Shown: positions 8,081-16,698 of the stretch, piece after piece
Numbering within the stretch: position 1 is the first letter of the stretch
How the letters are laid out: every line of letters starts with the position of its first letter
Source of the DNA: Chloroflexota bacterium
GTDB lineage: Bacteria; Chloroflexota; Dehalococcoidia; UBA2979
Direction of reading: 5' to 3'
Assembly (NCBI GenBank): GCA_009840945.1
Contig: VXMU01000020.1
Coordinates: forward strand, 1-34,495
DNA length: 34,495 bases
The notes under the pieces: generated by a model
Seen by the model: the letters and a program-made list of their open reading frames with translations, nothing else
The model's database searches: none
What the model was told of the DNA's origin: nothing
Made by a program: the position numbers and the translations under genes

Positions 8081-9262
8081 TCAGACCGCCTCGACGCCGT
8101 CGCGGATGCGCCACTCGCCGTCCTGCAGCAGGTGGCGGATGCGCCGCGTCGCGCCGATGTCCTCGAGGGGGTCGCCGTCCAGCACCAGCAGGTCGGCGCG
8201 GCGTCCCGGCCGCACGGTGCCGAGGTCGTCCTCGACGCCGATGGCGCGCGCGCCCTGCAGGGTGGCCGACTGGATCGCCTCGTGGTTCGACATGCCGATG
8301 CCGGTCATCAGCTCGATCTCACGGTGGAGGGCTTCGGGGCCGGTGAACGGGCTGCCCATGTCCGTGCCCGCCACGATCGGCACGCCCGCGCGCCACGCCG
8401 CCGTGATGTTGGCGTGGTGCACCTCGGCGACCTCGCGTGCGCGTTGCAGCGTCTCCTCGCCGAGCGCCTCCGAGGCGCTCTCGATGACGAAGTGGATCAC
8501 CGCCAGCGTCGGCACGATGAACGTCCCGCGCTCCAGCATCTCCTCGATCAGCTCGGCAGTGACGAACGAGGCGTGCTCGACGGTGTCGACGCCGCCGCGG
8601 ACGGCGTTGCGGATGCTCGGCTCGCCGTGGGCGTGCGCGGCGACGCGCTTGCCCTCGGCGTGCGCCATCGAGGTGACGATCGAGACCTCCTCCTCGCTGT
8701 ACTGCTCGGTGCCCGGCCCGTGCCCGGTGCCGATCACGCCGCCGGAGACCATCATCTTGAGCAGGTCCGCGCCGTCGTCGAGCTGCTGCCGGGCGGCGCG
8801 GCGGACGGACTCGGGGTCGTCGGCGTGCAGGCCGACGTGCCAGCCGTGGCCGTCGGGGCCCGTCATCCACGCGCCCGCCGTGAAGATGCGCGGCCCCGGC
8901 GCCGAGCCCGAGGCAATTGAGTCGCGCAAGTCGAGGCTGAGCGGCCCCACCCCGCCGACCTCGCGTGCCGTCGTGACGCCGTTGCCGAGCAGCGCGGCGG
9001 CGCGGCGCGCGGCGCCCCCCGCCTGCTCGCCGTGCGGCAGGTCGAGCGCGTTGTCCAGCGCCTCGGGCGTCGCGTCCATGGTGAGGTGCGTGTGGGCGTC
9101 GATGAGCCCGGGCATCGCCGTCGCGCCGCCCCCGTCGATCTCCTCGCCGTCCCCGTCGAGCCCCGGACCGATCTCTGCGAAGCGTCCGTCGCGGATGCGC
9201 ACATCGACGCCGTCGCGAATGTCGCCGGCGCCGTCGATGAGGCGCAGGTTGCGGATCAGCAT
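8081..9262 (-). CDS. Amidohydrolase family protein (copy A)
   Basis: MPGLIDAHTHLTMD, LLKMMVSGG (carbamylated Lys region), VAAHAHG, DTVEHASF, IVAGTDMGSP, RRADLLVLDGDPLEDI. Confidence 0.9.
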   Translation of the reverse strand: MLIRNLRLIDGAGDIRDGVDVRIRDGRFAEIGPGLDGDGEEIDGGGATAMPGLIDAHTHLTMDATPEALDNALDLPHGEQAGGAARRAAALLGNGVTTAREVGGVGPLSLDLRDSIASGSAPGPRIFTAGAWMTGPDGHGWHVGLHADDPESVRRAARQQLDDGADLLKMMVSGGVIGTGHGPGTEQYSEEEVSIVTSMAHAEGKRVAAHAHGEPSIRNAVRGGVDTVEHASFVTAELIEEMLERGTFIVPTLAVIHFVIESASEALGEETLQRAREVAEVHHANITAAWRAGVPIVAGTDMGSPFTGPEALHREIELMTGIGMSNHEAIQSATLQGARAIGVEDDLGTVRPGRRADLLVLDGDPLEDIGATRRIRHLLQDGEWRIRDGVEAV

Positions 9263-9386
9263 CTTGAGTACCTCGCTGCAGTCCCTCGCGTCCGGCTCAT
9301 GCTATCGCGCGCATCGTCGGACAGAAGGGGCGGCGCCGTTCGCGTGCTGGGACCACACCACAAGGGCCGGTCATCCGCGCTGCGGC

Positions 9387-10559
9387 TCAGGCCACCTGGA
9401 CGCCGTCGCGGATGCGCCATTCGCCGTCCTGCAGCAGGTGGCGGGCGCTCCGCGTCGCGGCGATGTCGTCGAGCGGGTCGCCATCGAGGATTAACAGGTC
9501 GGCGCGAAGACCGGGCCGCACCGTACCAAGGTCGTCCTCGACGCCGATGGCACGCGCGCCCTGCAGCGTCGCGGCCTGGATCGCCTCATGGTTCGACATG
9601 CCGATGCCGGTCAGGTGCTCGATCTCGGCATGGATGGTATCGGGGCCCGTGAGCGGCGCCCCTCCCATGTCGGTGCCGGCGGCGATCGGCACGCCCGCGC
9701 GCCACGCGGCCGTGATGCCGGCGTGGTGCCGGTCGGCGAGCTCGGCTGTGCGTTCCAGCATCTCCCCGCGGAGGATCGCGAGCACGAGGCGGATGACGGC
9801 GAGTGTCGGCACGATGAACGTACCCCGCTCCAGCATCTCCTCGATCAGCTCGGCGGTGACGAACGAGGCGTGCTCGACAGTGTCGATGCCGCCGCGCACA
9901 GCGTTGCGGATGCTCGGCTCCCCGTGGGCGTGGGCGGCGACACGCTTGCCCTCGGCGTGCGCCACCGAGGTGACGATCGCCACCTCCTCTTCGCTGTACT
10001 GCTGGGGATCCGGCTGGCCGTCCGGGCGGAGAGCCGCGCCCGAGACCATCATCTTGAGCAGATCGGCGCCGTCGTCGAGCTGCTGGTGCGCGGCCCGGCG
10101 GAGGGAATCACGGTCATCGGCCGGCAGCCCGACCTGCCAGCCGTGGCCGTCTGGCAGCGTGATCCACGCCCCCGCGCTGAAGATCCGCGGCCCGGACGCG
10201 GATCCCGATGCAACCCGGTCGCGCAGGCCGAGGCTGAGTTCCGCGACGCCGCCGACCTCGCGCACGGTCGTGACACCGAGGCCCAGCATGGCGGCGGCGC
10301 GGCCCGCGGTCTCGCCGGCCTGTTCGGCGTGGGGGCGGGTGGCGGCGTTCTCGATCGCCCGGGTCGTCGCGTCGAGGGTGAGGTGCGTGTGCGCGTCGAT
10401 CAGCCCCGGGATCGCCGTCGCGCCACCCGCGTCGATCTCCTCGCCGTCGCCGTCGAGTCCCGGCCCGACCTCGGCGAAGCGCCCGTCGCGGATGCGCACG
10501 TCGACGCCGTCGCAGATGTCGCCGGCGCCGTCGATGAGGCGCAGGTTGCGGATCAGCAT
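9387..10559 (-). CDS. Amidohydrolase family protein (copy B, tandem paralogue of copy A)
   Basis: IPGLIDAHTHLTLD, LLKMMVSGA, VAAHAHG, DTVEHASF, IAAGTDMGGAP, LRADLLILDGDPLDDI; start and C-terminus near-identical to the 8081..9262 product. Confidence 0.9.
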   Translation of the reverse strand: MLIRNLRLIDGAGDICDGVDVRIRDGRFAEVGPGLDGDGEEIDAGGATAIPGLIDAHTHLTLDATTRAIENAATRPHAEQAGETAGRAAAMLGLGVTTVREVGGVAELSLGLRDRVASGSASGPRIFSAGAWITLPDGHGWQVGLPADDRDSLRRAAHQQLDDGADLLKMMVSGAALRPDGQPDPQQYSEEEVAIVTSVAHAEGKRVAAHAHGEPSIRNAVRGGIDTVEHASFVTAELIEEMLERGTFIVPTLAVIRLVLAILRGEMLERTAELADRHHAGITAAWRAGVPIAAGTDMGGAPLTGPDTIHAEIEHLTGIGMSNHEAIQAATLQGARAIGVEDDLGTVRPGLRADLLILDGDPLDDIAATRSARHLLQDGEWRIRDGVQVA

Positions 10560-10709
10560 GGCGCGTCCCTCTCGACAGCCCCGCCCGGCTCATGCTAGCG
10601 CTCATGCGCGGATGGGGGATCGGTGGACGCCGCGACCTCTGCTAACATGGATTTGCGGGCGTGAGGCGTCCGGCCCGGACCGCCCGCCTGTCGAGGAACG
10701 GTCGGGACT

Positions 10710-11534
10710 ATGCAGAACTTCAAGACCGTCGTCCTGCTTGCCGCCATCAGTGGCCTGCTCATCGCCATCGGCGGCGCGATGGGCGGCTACGCCGGCGTTG
10801 CCATCGCCTTCGTCATCGCCCTCGGGCTGAACGTCGGCTCGTACTGGTTCTCCGCCGACATCGTGCTCAGGACCTCGCACGCCCACGAGATCGAGCACGG
10901 CGACGACCCCGACCTCTTCCGCATGATCGAGACCGTCGCGAACGCGGCGAACATGCCGATGCCGCGCGTCTACATCATCGACTCGCCGCAGCCGAACGCC
11001 TTCGCCACTGGCCGCAGCCCGAAGCACGCCGCCGTCGCGGTGACCACCGGCATCCGCCGCATCCTCACGGACCGCGAGCTGCGAGGAGTCCTCGGCCACG
11101 AGATGGCGCACGTAGCGAACCGCGACATCCTCACGTCCTCGGTCGTCGCCACGATCGCGTCGGCGATCTCGATGATCTCGTTCTTCGCGCTGTGGTTCGG
11201 GGACCGCCGCAACGGACTCGTGCTGCTGGTCGTTGCCATCGTCGCGCCAATCGCGGCGAGCGTGATCCAGCTCGCGATCAGCCGCGCGCGTGAGTACCAG
11301 GCGGACACGGACGGCGCGAACTACGTCAGCGACCCCGAGGCGCTCGCCTCGGCGCTGTCGAAGCTGGAGCGCGGCGCGCAGGTGATCCCGATGGAGGTGC
11401 CGGACGCGACCGCGCACCTGTTCATCGTGAACCCGCTGGCCGGGCACAGCTTCTCCGGCATGTTCGCGACGCACCCGCCCATCGAGCAGCGCATCGAGCG
11501 TCTGCGCCGGATGTCGGGGTACGGCGGGCAATAG
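10710..11534 (+). CDS. htpX: HtpX-like zinc metalloprotease (M48)
   Basis: FATGRSPKHAAVAVTTGIRRILTDRELRGVLGHEMAHVANRDILTSSVVATIASAISM...SRAREYQADTDGANYVSDPEALASALSKLE...THPPIEQRIERL. Confidence 0.95.
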   Translation: MQNFKTVVLLAAISGLLIAIGGAMGGYAGVAIAFVIALGLNVGSYWFSADIVLRTSHAHEIEHGDDPDLFRMIETVANAANMPMPRVYIIDSPQPNAFATGRSPKHAAVAVTTGIRRILTDRELRGVLGHEMAHVANRDILTSSVVATIASAISMISFFALWFGDRRNGLVLLVVAIVAPIAASVIQLAISRAREYQADTDGANYVSDPEALASALSKLERGAQVIPMEVPDATAHLFIVNPLAGHSFSGMFATHPPIEQRIERLRRMSGYGGQ

Positions 11535-11578
11535 CGCTCGCCCGGAGCCCCCGCCCAGGCGCCGCTCCCACTCGACTC

Positions 11579-11622
11579 TGATCCCCTCTCCCTGGAGGGA
11601 GAGGGCTAGGGTGAGGGGGTCC
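11579..11622. repeat. Dispersed-type GC hairpin repeat, copy 1
   Basis: ATCCCCTCTCCCTGGAGGGAGAGGGCTAGGGTGAGGGGGTCC; perfect stem CCCTCTCCCT/AGGGAGAGGG (11584-11605) plus GGGTGAGGGGGT tail. Confidence 0.75.
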
Positions 11623-11670
11623 GGTTTCGCCCGAGCACGCCCGCGGCGCAGAGGCATCGAGGAGTCCGCC

Positions 11671-11715
11671 AGACCCTCACCCCAACCCTCTCCCGCAAGC
11701 GGGAGAGGGAGCCGG
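11671..11715. repeat. Dispersed-type GC hairpin repeat, copy 2 (inverted relative to copy 1)
   Basis: AGACCCTCACCCCAACCCTCTCCCGCAAGCGGGAGAGGGAGCC; stem CCCTCTCCCGC/GCGGGAGAGGG (11686-11709) preceded by ACCCTCACCCCAA, the reverse complement type of copy 1. Confidence 0.75.
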
Positions 11716-11738
11716 ATGCAGAGGGATGTGGCCTTGAG

Positions 11739-12839
11739 TCAGTCCCCGATCAGCCTCAGCGCGCCGAGGTCCACGGCGGCCTGGCCGGCGTTGCGAACGA
11801 ACCTGGAGAGCACCGTGGACGGGCGGTCCGTGCCCTTGTCGGCGTGGCCGCGCATGAGCAGGAAGAACATGCGCGTGAACGGCTCGCAGAACGACAGCCG
11901 GTAGGTGTCGAAGCACTCCTCGAACGTCACGCCCTCGACGCCGGCGGCCGCGAGGGCGTCGACGTAGCGGCGGAGCAGCGCCTGCTCGTGCTCGCGGCGC
12001 CCGGCCGGGTCGAAGGCGACGCACATGAAGTACGCCACGTCGTACGGACCGGGGCCGCGCGAGGCGTTCGACCAGTCGACGGCGACGACCCCGCCGGGCG
12101 GGTCGTCGGGGAAGAACAGGTTGTCGAGCCGCAGGTCGCCGTGCAGCAGCGTGCGCGGCAGCTCGCCCAGCCGCGTCACCGCCGTGCCGAGATGCCGTGT
12201 CATCGCCTCGCCCAGCGGGGCGAGGTCGGGCGGCACGAGGTCTCCGAGGTCGTCGCGATGCTCGCGCCATGCGGTGGCGAACATGCGCTGCCACATGCGC
12301 GCGTGCTCATCGATCGCCGGCATCCAGTCGAGTGCGCCGAGGCCCGGCGAGCGCCACCACGCCGCGTGCTGCGTGGCGATGGCGTCGATCACTCGCTCGG
12401 CCTGTTCTCGCGTCGCGCCCTGCACGTCGTCGCCGGAGGGGAGCGCACCGAGATCCTCGATCAGCAGCACGAAGGCGTCGCCTTCGTCGTCGATGGCGGC
12501 GTAGTAGCACGCGGGCGTGCGCGTCGGCACACGGTCCGCGAGGGCGCGGTAGAAGCGCACCTCGCGCTCCGGCAGGCGCAGGAAGCGCCCGCCGCCGCGC
12601 GTCAGCTCGATGGCGCTCGGGAGCTTGGCGATGATCGAGGCGGGCGCACCCGCCGCCGCACCCTCGTAGCCGAGGCGGATGCGCGCGACCGTGCCGCCGA
12701 TGCCACGGTCGACCGCGACCAGCTCCGCGCGCGCCTCGGCGATGCGGGCGCCGCCGAGGATGCCCGAGTCCTCGAGGGCGTCGTTGAGCCACGCGGGCGT
12801 GAACTCGTCGAGGCCGGCGGGCGTCGCAGGTACAGTCAT
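11739..12839 (-). CDS. Aminoglycoside/choline-kinase-like phosphotransferase
   Basis: From internal Met 12839: MTVPATPAGLDEFTPAWLNDALEDSG...ASIIAKLPS...EVRFYRALADRVPTRTPACYYAAID...LIEDLGALPSGDDV...TLLHGDLRLDNLFF...GVVAVDWSNASRGPGPYDVAYFM: Brenner-type HGDLRLDN and DW motifs. Confidence 0.87.
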   Translation of the reverse strand: MTVPATPAGLDEFTPAWLNDALEDSGILGGARIAEARAELVAVDRGIGGTVARIRLGYEGAAAGAPASIIAKLPSAIELTRGGGRFLRLPEREVRFYRALADRVPTRTPACYYAAIDDEGDAFVLLIEDLGALPSGDDVQGATREQAERVIDAIATQHAAWWRSPGLGALDWMPAIDEHARMWQRMFATAWREHRDDLGDLVPPDLAPLGEAMTRHLGTAVTRLGELPRTLLHGDLRLDNLFFPDDPPGGVVAVDWSNASRGPGPYDVAYFMCVAFDPAGRREHEQALLRRYVDALAAAGVEGVTFEECFDTYRLSFCEPFTRMFFLLMRGHADKGTDRPSTVLSRFVRNAGQAAVDLGALRLIGD

Positions 12840-12921
12840 GGGGTGCGATAGTATCGCGCGGACCATGACACCCCGTCTCACGCCTGTGTACAACGAAACG
12901 CCGATACGGAGAGATGACGAC

Positions 12922-14781
12922 ATGCCTGCTTTGAGAACGTGGCTCCTCGTGCTCGTAGCCGCGTCCGCGACCCTCCTGCTGGCGGCCTGCGCCGACGACT
13001 CCGATGACGCCGAGGAGGCGACCGCCGTCCCCGCCACGGACACTACCCCCGCGGCGGCGCCCGTCGTCGAGGCATCGGTCGTCGAGCAGCTGCGCGCGAA
13101 CGCCGACGCGTTCAGCTATGAGATCGGGACGTACGGCGGCACGATCACGACCGCCACCATCGGCAAGCCGCTGACGTTCAACCTCGCCCTCGCCAACGAC
13201 GCCTACTCGTCTGGACTACTGAGCTACCTGTTCGAGGGGCTCACCGAGACGTCGTGGCTCACCGACGAGGTCGAGCCGCTGCTCGCCGAGTCGTGGGAGC
13301 ACTCGGACGACGGCCTCACCTGGACCTTCCACCTCCGCGACGACGTGCGCTGGCACGACGGCGAGCCGTTCACGGCGCAGGACGTGGAGTTCACGTTCAA
13401 CCGCATCATCTACAACGAAGACATCCCCACCAGCACCCGCGCCGCGTTCCAGTTCCGCTACCTCGATGCCGCAGGCGAGTGGCAGGTCGAGCCGATGACC
13501 GTGACGACGATCGATGACCAGACCGTCCAGTTTGTGCTGCCGACGCCGTTCGCGCCGTTCCTGCGCTCGATGGGCACCGCGATCTACCCACGGCACATCC
13601 TCGAGCCACACGTCGAGGAGGGAACCTTCAACGATGTGTGGGGCGTCGACTCCGACCCGTCCGAGGTGATCGGCACCGGCCCGTACACCATCGAGAGCTA
13701 CACGCCGGAGGATCGCGTGGTGCTGGTCCGCAACCCGGACTACTGGCTCCACGACGCCGAGGGCAACGCGCTGCCGTACATCGAGCGCATCGTGAACCTG
13801 CTCGTCCCGACCATCGAGGACGACTTCGAGAAGTTCCGGGCCGGCGAGGTCGACGCGTACGGGATGCGCGGCCAGGACTTCGCGGTCCTGGAGCCCGAGC
13901 AGGAGTCGGGCAACTTCACGGTCCACCGCCGCGGCCCGGCCTTCGGGACGGTGTTCCTCGGCTTCAACCTCAACACGGGCTCGAACCCCGAGACCGGCGA
14001 CCCCTACGTCGCGCCCGAGCAGCTCGCGTGGTTCAGCAACGTCGAGTTCCGCCGCGCCGTAGCGCACAGCATCGACAAGGCGCGGATCATCGAGGAGGTC
14101 CAGCACGGGCTCGGCTACCCGCAGGCGTCCTCGATCAGCCCGGCGGCAGGCGACTTCCACAACCCCGACGTGCGCCGCTACGACTACGACATCGAAGGCG
14201 CCAACGCGATCCTCGACGGGCTCGGCTGGATGGACGGCGACGGCGACGGCTTCCGCGAGGACGCCGACGGCAACCCGATCACCTTCAAGCTCGTCACCAA
14301 CGTCGACAACGACGTGCGCGCGCGCGTCGCGGCGATCATCGACGAAGGGCTCGACCTGATCGGCATCGATGCGCAGTTCGAGCCGATCGAGTTCGGGGAC
14401 CTCGTGGGGCAGCTGACCACGACGTTCGACTGGGAGGCGATGATCGTCGGGCTCACCGGCGGCACGGAGCCCCACTTCGGGATGGCCGTGTGGCACAGCA
14501 GCGAGTCGCTGCACCTGTGGCACCCCAACCAGGAGCAGCCGGCCACCGAGTGGGAGGCGGAGATCGACGCGCTCTACGTTCAGGGCTACCAGGAGCTCAA
14601 CCACGAGCGACGCGTCGAGCACTATCATCGCGCGCAGGAGATCGTGGCCGAGCAGCTCCCGCTCATCTACACGACGCTCTCGGAGCGTCTGAGCGCGGTA
14701 CGCAACGTCTTCGGCAACACGACGCCGACCCTGTACGGGCTGTGGGACGTGCGGTACGTGTACCGTACGGACGTGAACTAG
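12922..14781 (+). CDS. ABC transporter substrate-binding protein, family 5 (lipoprotein)
   Basis: MPALRTWLLVLVAASATLLLAAC lipobox; LAESWEHSDDGLTWTFHLRDDVRWHDGEPFTAQDVEFTFNRI...GTGPYTIESYTPEDRVVLVRNPDYW: SBP_bac_5 signatures. The 700 aa ORF start (12679) is over-extended. Confidence 0.92.
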   Translation: MPALRTWLLVLVAASATLLLAACADDSDDAEEATAVPATDTTPAAAPVVEASVVEQLRANADAFSYEIGTYGGTITTATIGKPLTFNLALANDAYSSGLLSYLFEGLTETSWLTDEVEPLLAESWEHSDDGLTWTFHLRDDVRWHDGEPFTAQDVEFTFNRIIYNEDIPTSTRAAFQFRYLDAAGEWQVEPMTVTTIDDQTVQFVLPTPFAPFLRSMGTAIYPRHILEPHVEEGTFNDVWGVDSDPSEVIGTGPYTIESYTPEDRVVLVRNPDYWLHDAEGNALPYIERIVNLLVPTIEDDFEKFRAGEVDAYGMRGQDFAVLEPEQESGNFTVHRRGPAFGTVFLGFNLNTGSNPETGDPYVAPEQLAWFSNVEFRRAVAHSIDKARIIEEVQHGLGYPQASSISPAAGDFHNPDVRRYDYDIEGANAILDGLGWMDGDGDGFREDADGNPITFKLVTNVDNDVRARVAAIIDEGLDLIGIDAQFEPIEFGDLVGQLTTTFDWEAMIVGLTGGTEPHFGMAVWHSSESLHLWHPNQEQPATEWEAEIDALYVQGYQELNHERRVEHYHRAQEIVAEQLPLIYTTLSERLSAVRNVFGNTTPTLYGLWDVRYVYRTDVN

Positions 14782-14812
14782 CAACACGAGGCAGCAGCGA
14801 AGGAGCAACCAG

Positions 14813-15652
14813 ATGGCGACTGCGAACATCAACGGCGTCGAGCTGTACTACGAGGAGCACGGCTCCGGGCCGCCGATCCTCTTCCACCACGGCTTCACCG
14901 GCTCGCACGACGGCTGGGTGCCGATCGCCGAGCGGCTGCAGGACCGCTTCCGTTGCATCCTCATGGACAGCCGCGGCGCCGGCGACAGCGAGCACCCCGC
15001 AGACGGCTACACCATCGAGCAGTACGCGTTGGACGTGGTCGGCATGCTCGACCACCTCGGGCTCGACCAGGTGGCGTACGTCGGCCACAGCATGGGCGGC
15101 GGCATCGGCTTCCAGCTCGGCATCGAGCACGGCGAGCGCTTCACGCACATCATGCTCGTCACGCCGATCTCGGCCGACGGCTATGAGCCGGACCCGGTGG
15201 TGTCGGCCCGCGGCCGCCAGCTCCGCGTCGACGGCGACCGCGAGACGCTGATCCGCGAGCGCCGGACCGGTATCGCCCGCGAGGAGTTGATCGACGACGA
15301 CGAGGTCGCGGAGGCCGTCGACCGCTCGCTCTCGACCTCGGACGGCCACTACGACGACGGCATGGTGGCGATGGCCACGCTGCGCGTCGGCGACCGCCTC
15401 GACGAGATGACGACGCCGACGCTGATGATCACGGCCGGGGCGGACGCCCTGCTGCCCGCGAACCTCGCCGACTTCCTGCGCCTGCCGAACGCATCGCTGC
15501 ACGTCTTCAACCGCGTCGCGCACGGCGTCCAGGGCGAGGTCCCGGACGAGTTCGCCGACGTGGTCGCGGACTTCGCGACGCACGGCGTGGTGAACGCGGA
15601 GACGCTCGCGGACCGCCTCGCGTCGGTGCAGGCGGAGGCCGCCGCCGTCTAG
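14813..15652 (+). CDS. Alpha/beta-fold hydrolase
   Basis: GSGPPILFHHGFTGSHDGW...RCILMDSRGAGDSEHP...VAYVGHSMGGGIGFQLG...TLMITAGADALLP; canonical GHSMGG elbow. Confidence 0.9.
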   Translation: MATANINGVELYYEEHGSGPPILFHHGFTGSHDGWVPIAERLQDRFRCILMDSRGAGDSEHPADGYTIEQYALDVVGMLDHLGLDQVAYVGHSMGGGIGFQLGIEHGERFTHIMLVTPISADGYEPDPVVSARGRQLRVDGDRETLIRERRTGIAREELIDDDEVAEAVDRSLSTSDGHYDDGMVAMATLRVGDRLDEMTTPTLMITAGADALLPANLADFLRLPNASLHVFNRVAHGVQGEVPDEFADVVADFATHGVVNAETLADRLASVQAEAAAV

Positions 15653-15694
15653 CCCGACCGCGCGGGCGACCCGCCCGCGAGCCGCAGACCGCTA

Positions 15695-15732
15695 CGACCC
15701 CTCGGCCTCCCGCGCAGGGCGCCGAGGGGTCG
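15695..15732. terminator. Candidate hairpin terminator
   Basis: Perfect 12-bp stem CGACCCCTCGGC / GCCGAGGGGTCG with 14-nt loop, 43 bp after the hydrolase stop; no U-tract. Confidence 0.5.
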
Positions 15733-15788
15733 CGCGTTGACGTGGCGGCGCCCGCGTGCTGGCACGGTCGCTACAAGGCTGCTCTCCG

Positions 15789-15820
15789 TATACAATGTAT
15801 CCAGCGATGCGCATTGTATA
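15789..15820. promoter_or_regulatory. Inverted-repeat operator candidate for the downstream TA operon
   Basis: Perfect 9-bp arms TATACAATG (15789-15797) and CATTGTATA (15812-15820), 26 bp before the antitoxin ATG. Confidence 0.65.
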
Positions 15821-15846
15821 TCGGATGATGCGTTGAGGAGACGCCA

Positions 15847-16116
15847 GTGAAAGAGATCATCGCGGCTACAACACAACGTAACCAGGTGACGATCCCGGCC
15901 GAGGTGCGGCGCCTGCTCGGGCTGAAGCCGCGAGACAAGGTTGCCTTCACCCTCGACGACCACGGCGCGGTACGGCTGACGGCAGCGCCGTTCACGCTGG
16001 AGTCGGTGTTTCGTTCTGTCCGCCCCGCAACTCCGGTCGACGACATCGAGGCGCTCATCCGCGATGCGAAGGACGAGAAGGCAGACCAGACCGCCCGGGA
16101 GTTGCGTGGCGAGTGA
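15847..16116 (+). CDS. AbrB/MazE-type antitoxin (SpoVT-AbrB domain)
   Basis: MKEIIAATTQRNQVTIPAEVRRLLGLKPRDKVAFTLDDHGAVRLTAAPFTLESVFRSVRP. Confidence 0.9.
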   Translation: MKEIIAATTQRNQVTIPAEVRRLLGLKPRDKVAFTLDDHGAVRLTAAPFTLESVFRSVRPATPVDDIEALIRDAKDEKADQTARELRGE

Positions 16117-16529
16117 GGTTCCTCGATACGAACGTCATCATCCGCTACCTGACCGGGGACGACGAAGCGAAGGCCGAGGCGTGTTACGAGCTGTTCCAGC
16201 GCGTGCAGCGCGGCGAGGAGGAGCTGTTCACGTCGGAGGCTGTCGTGGCCGAGGTCACGTTCGTCCTTTCCTCGCGGCGCGGGCCATACGGGCTGACCCA
16301 CGACGAGGTCCGGAGCCGGCTTCTCCCCATCCTGTCGCTGCGAGGCCTGCACCTGCCGCAGAAGAACGTGTGCCTCGGCGCGCTCGACCTCTACGGGGCG
16401 TCACCGTTCCTCGACTTCGAAGACGCGCTCGCCGTGGCGCACTTGGAGCGGCAAGGCCTCACCGAGATCGTGAGCTACGACCGGGACTTCGACCGCGTGC
16501 CGGGGATTGAGCGAATCGAGCCTTCGTGA
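16113..16529 (+). CDS. PIN-domain toxin, VapC-like
   Basis: MRFLDTNVIIRYLTGDDEAKAEACYELFQRVQRGEEELFTSEAVVAEVTFVLSS...FLDFEDALAVAHLERQGLTEIVSYDRDFDRVPGIERIEP; overlaps antitoxin end by 4 nt. Confidence 0.92.
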   Translation: MRFLDTNVIIRYLTGDDEAKAEACYELFQRVQRGEEELFTSEAVVAEVTFVLSSRRGPYGLTHDEVRSRLLPILSLRGLHLPQKNVCLGALDLYGASPFLDFEDALAVAHLERQGLTEIVSYDRDFDRVPGIERIEPS

Positions 16530-16601
16530 CGCACGGCGTGGTGCACCCTCGGCCGCCCACGCAGATCGCGGAAGGGTCGCGCTCGTTTTGGTGATCCGGC
16601 C

Positions 16602-16677
16602 GCAGCCTGTATCCGTGAGGGCGAGTTACAGGCTGCAACCTGAGATCGACCCATCGACTTACAGGCTGTGGCCTGTA
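16602..16677. repeat. Cluster of TACAGGCTG/CAGCCTGTA repeats forming inverted repeats
   Basis: GCAGCCTGTA (16602-16611) is the exact reverse complement of TACAGGCTGC (16627-16636); third copy TACAGGCTGTGGCCTGTA (16660-16677) is itself a 7-bp-stem hairpin. Confidence 0.65.
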
Positions 16678-16698
16678 GTCTCCACCCTCGCCGCCCAC

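Noticed and set aside
6769-8346. 525-aa plus-strand ORF
   Set aside because: Antisense to the sulfite-oxidase-like gene; low-complexity mirror composition.
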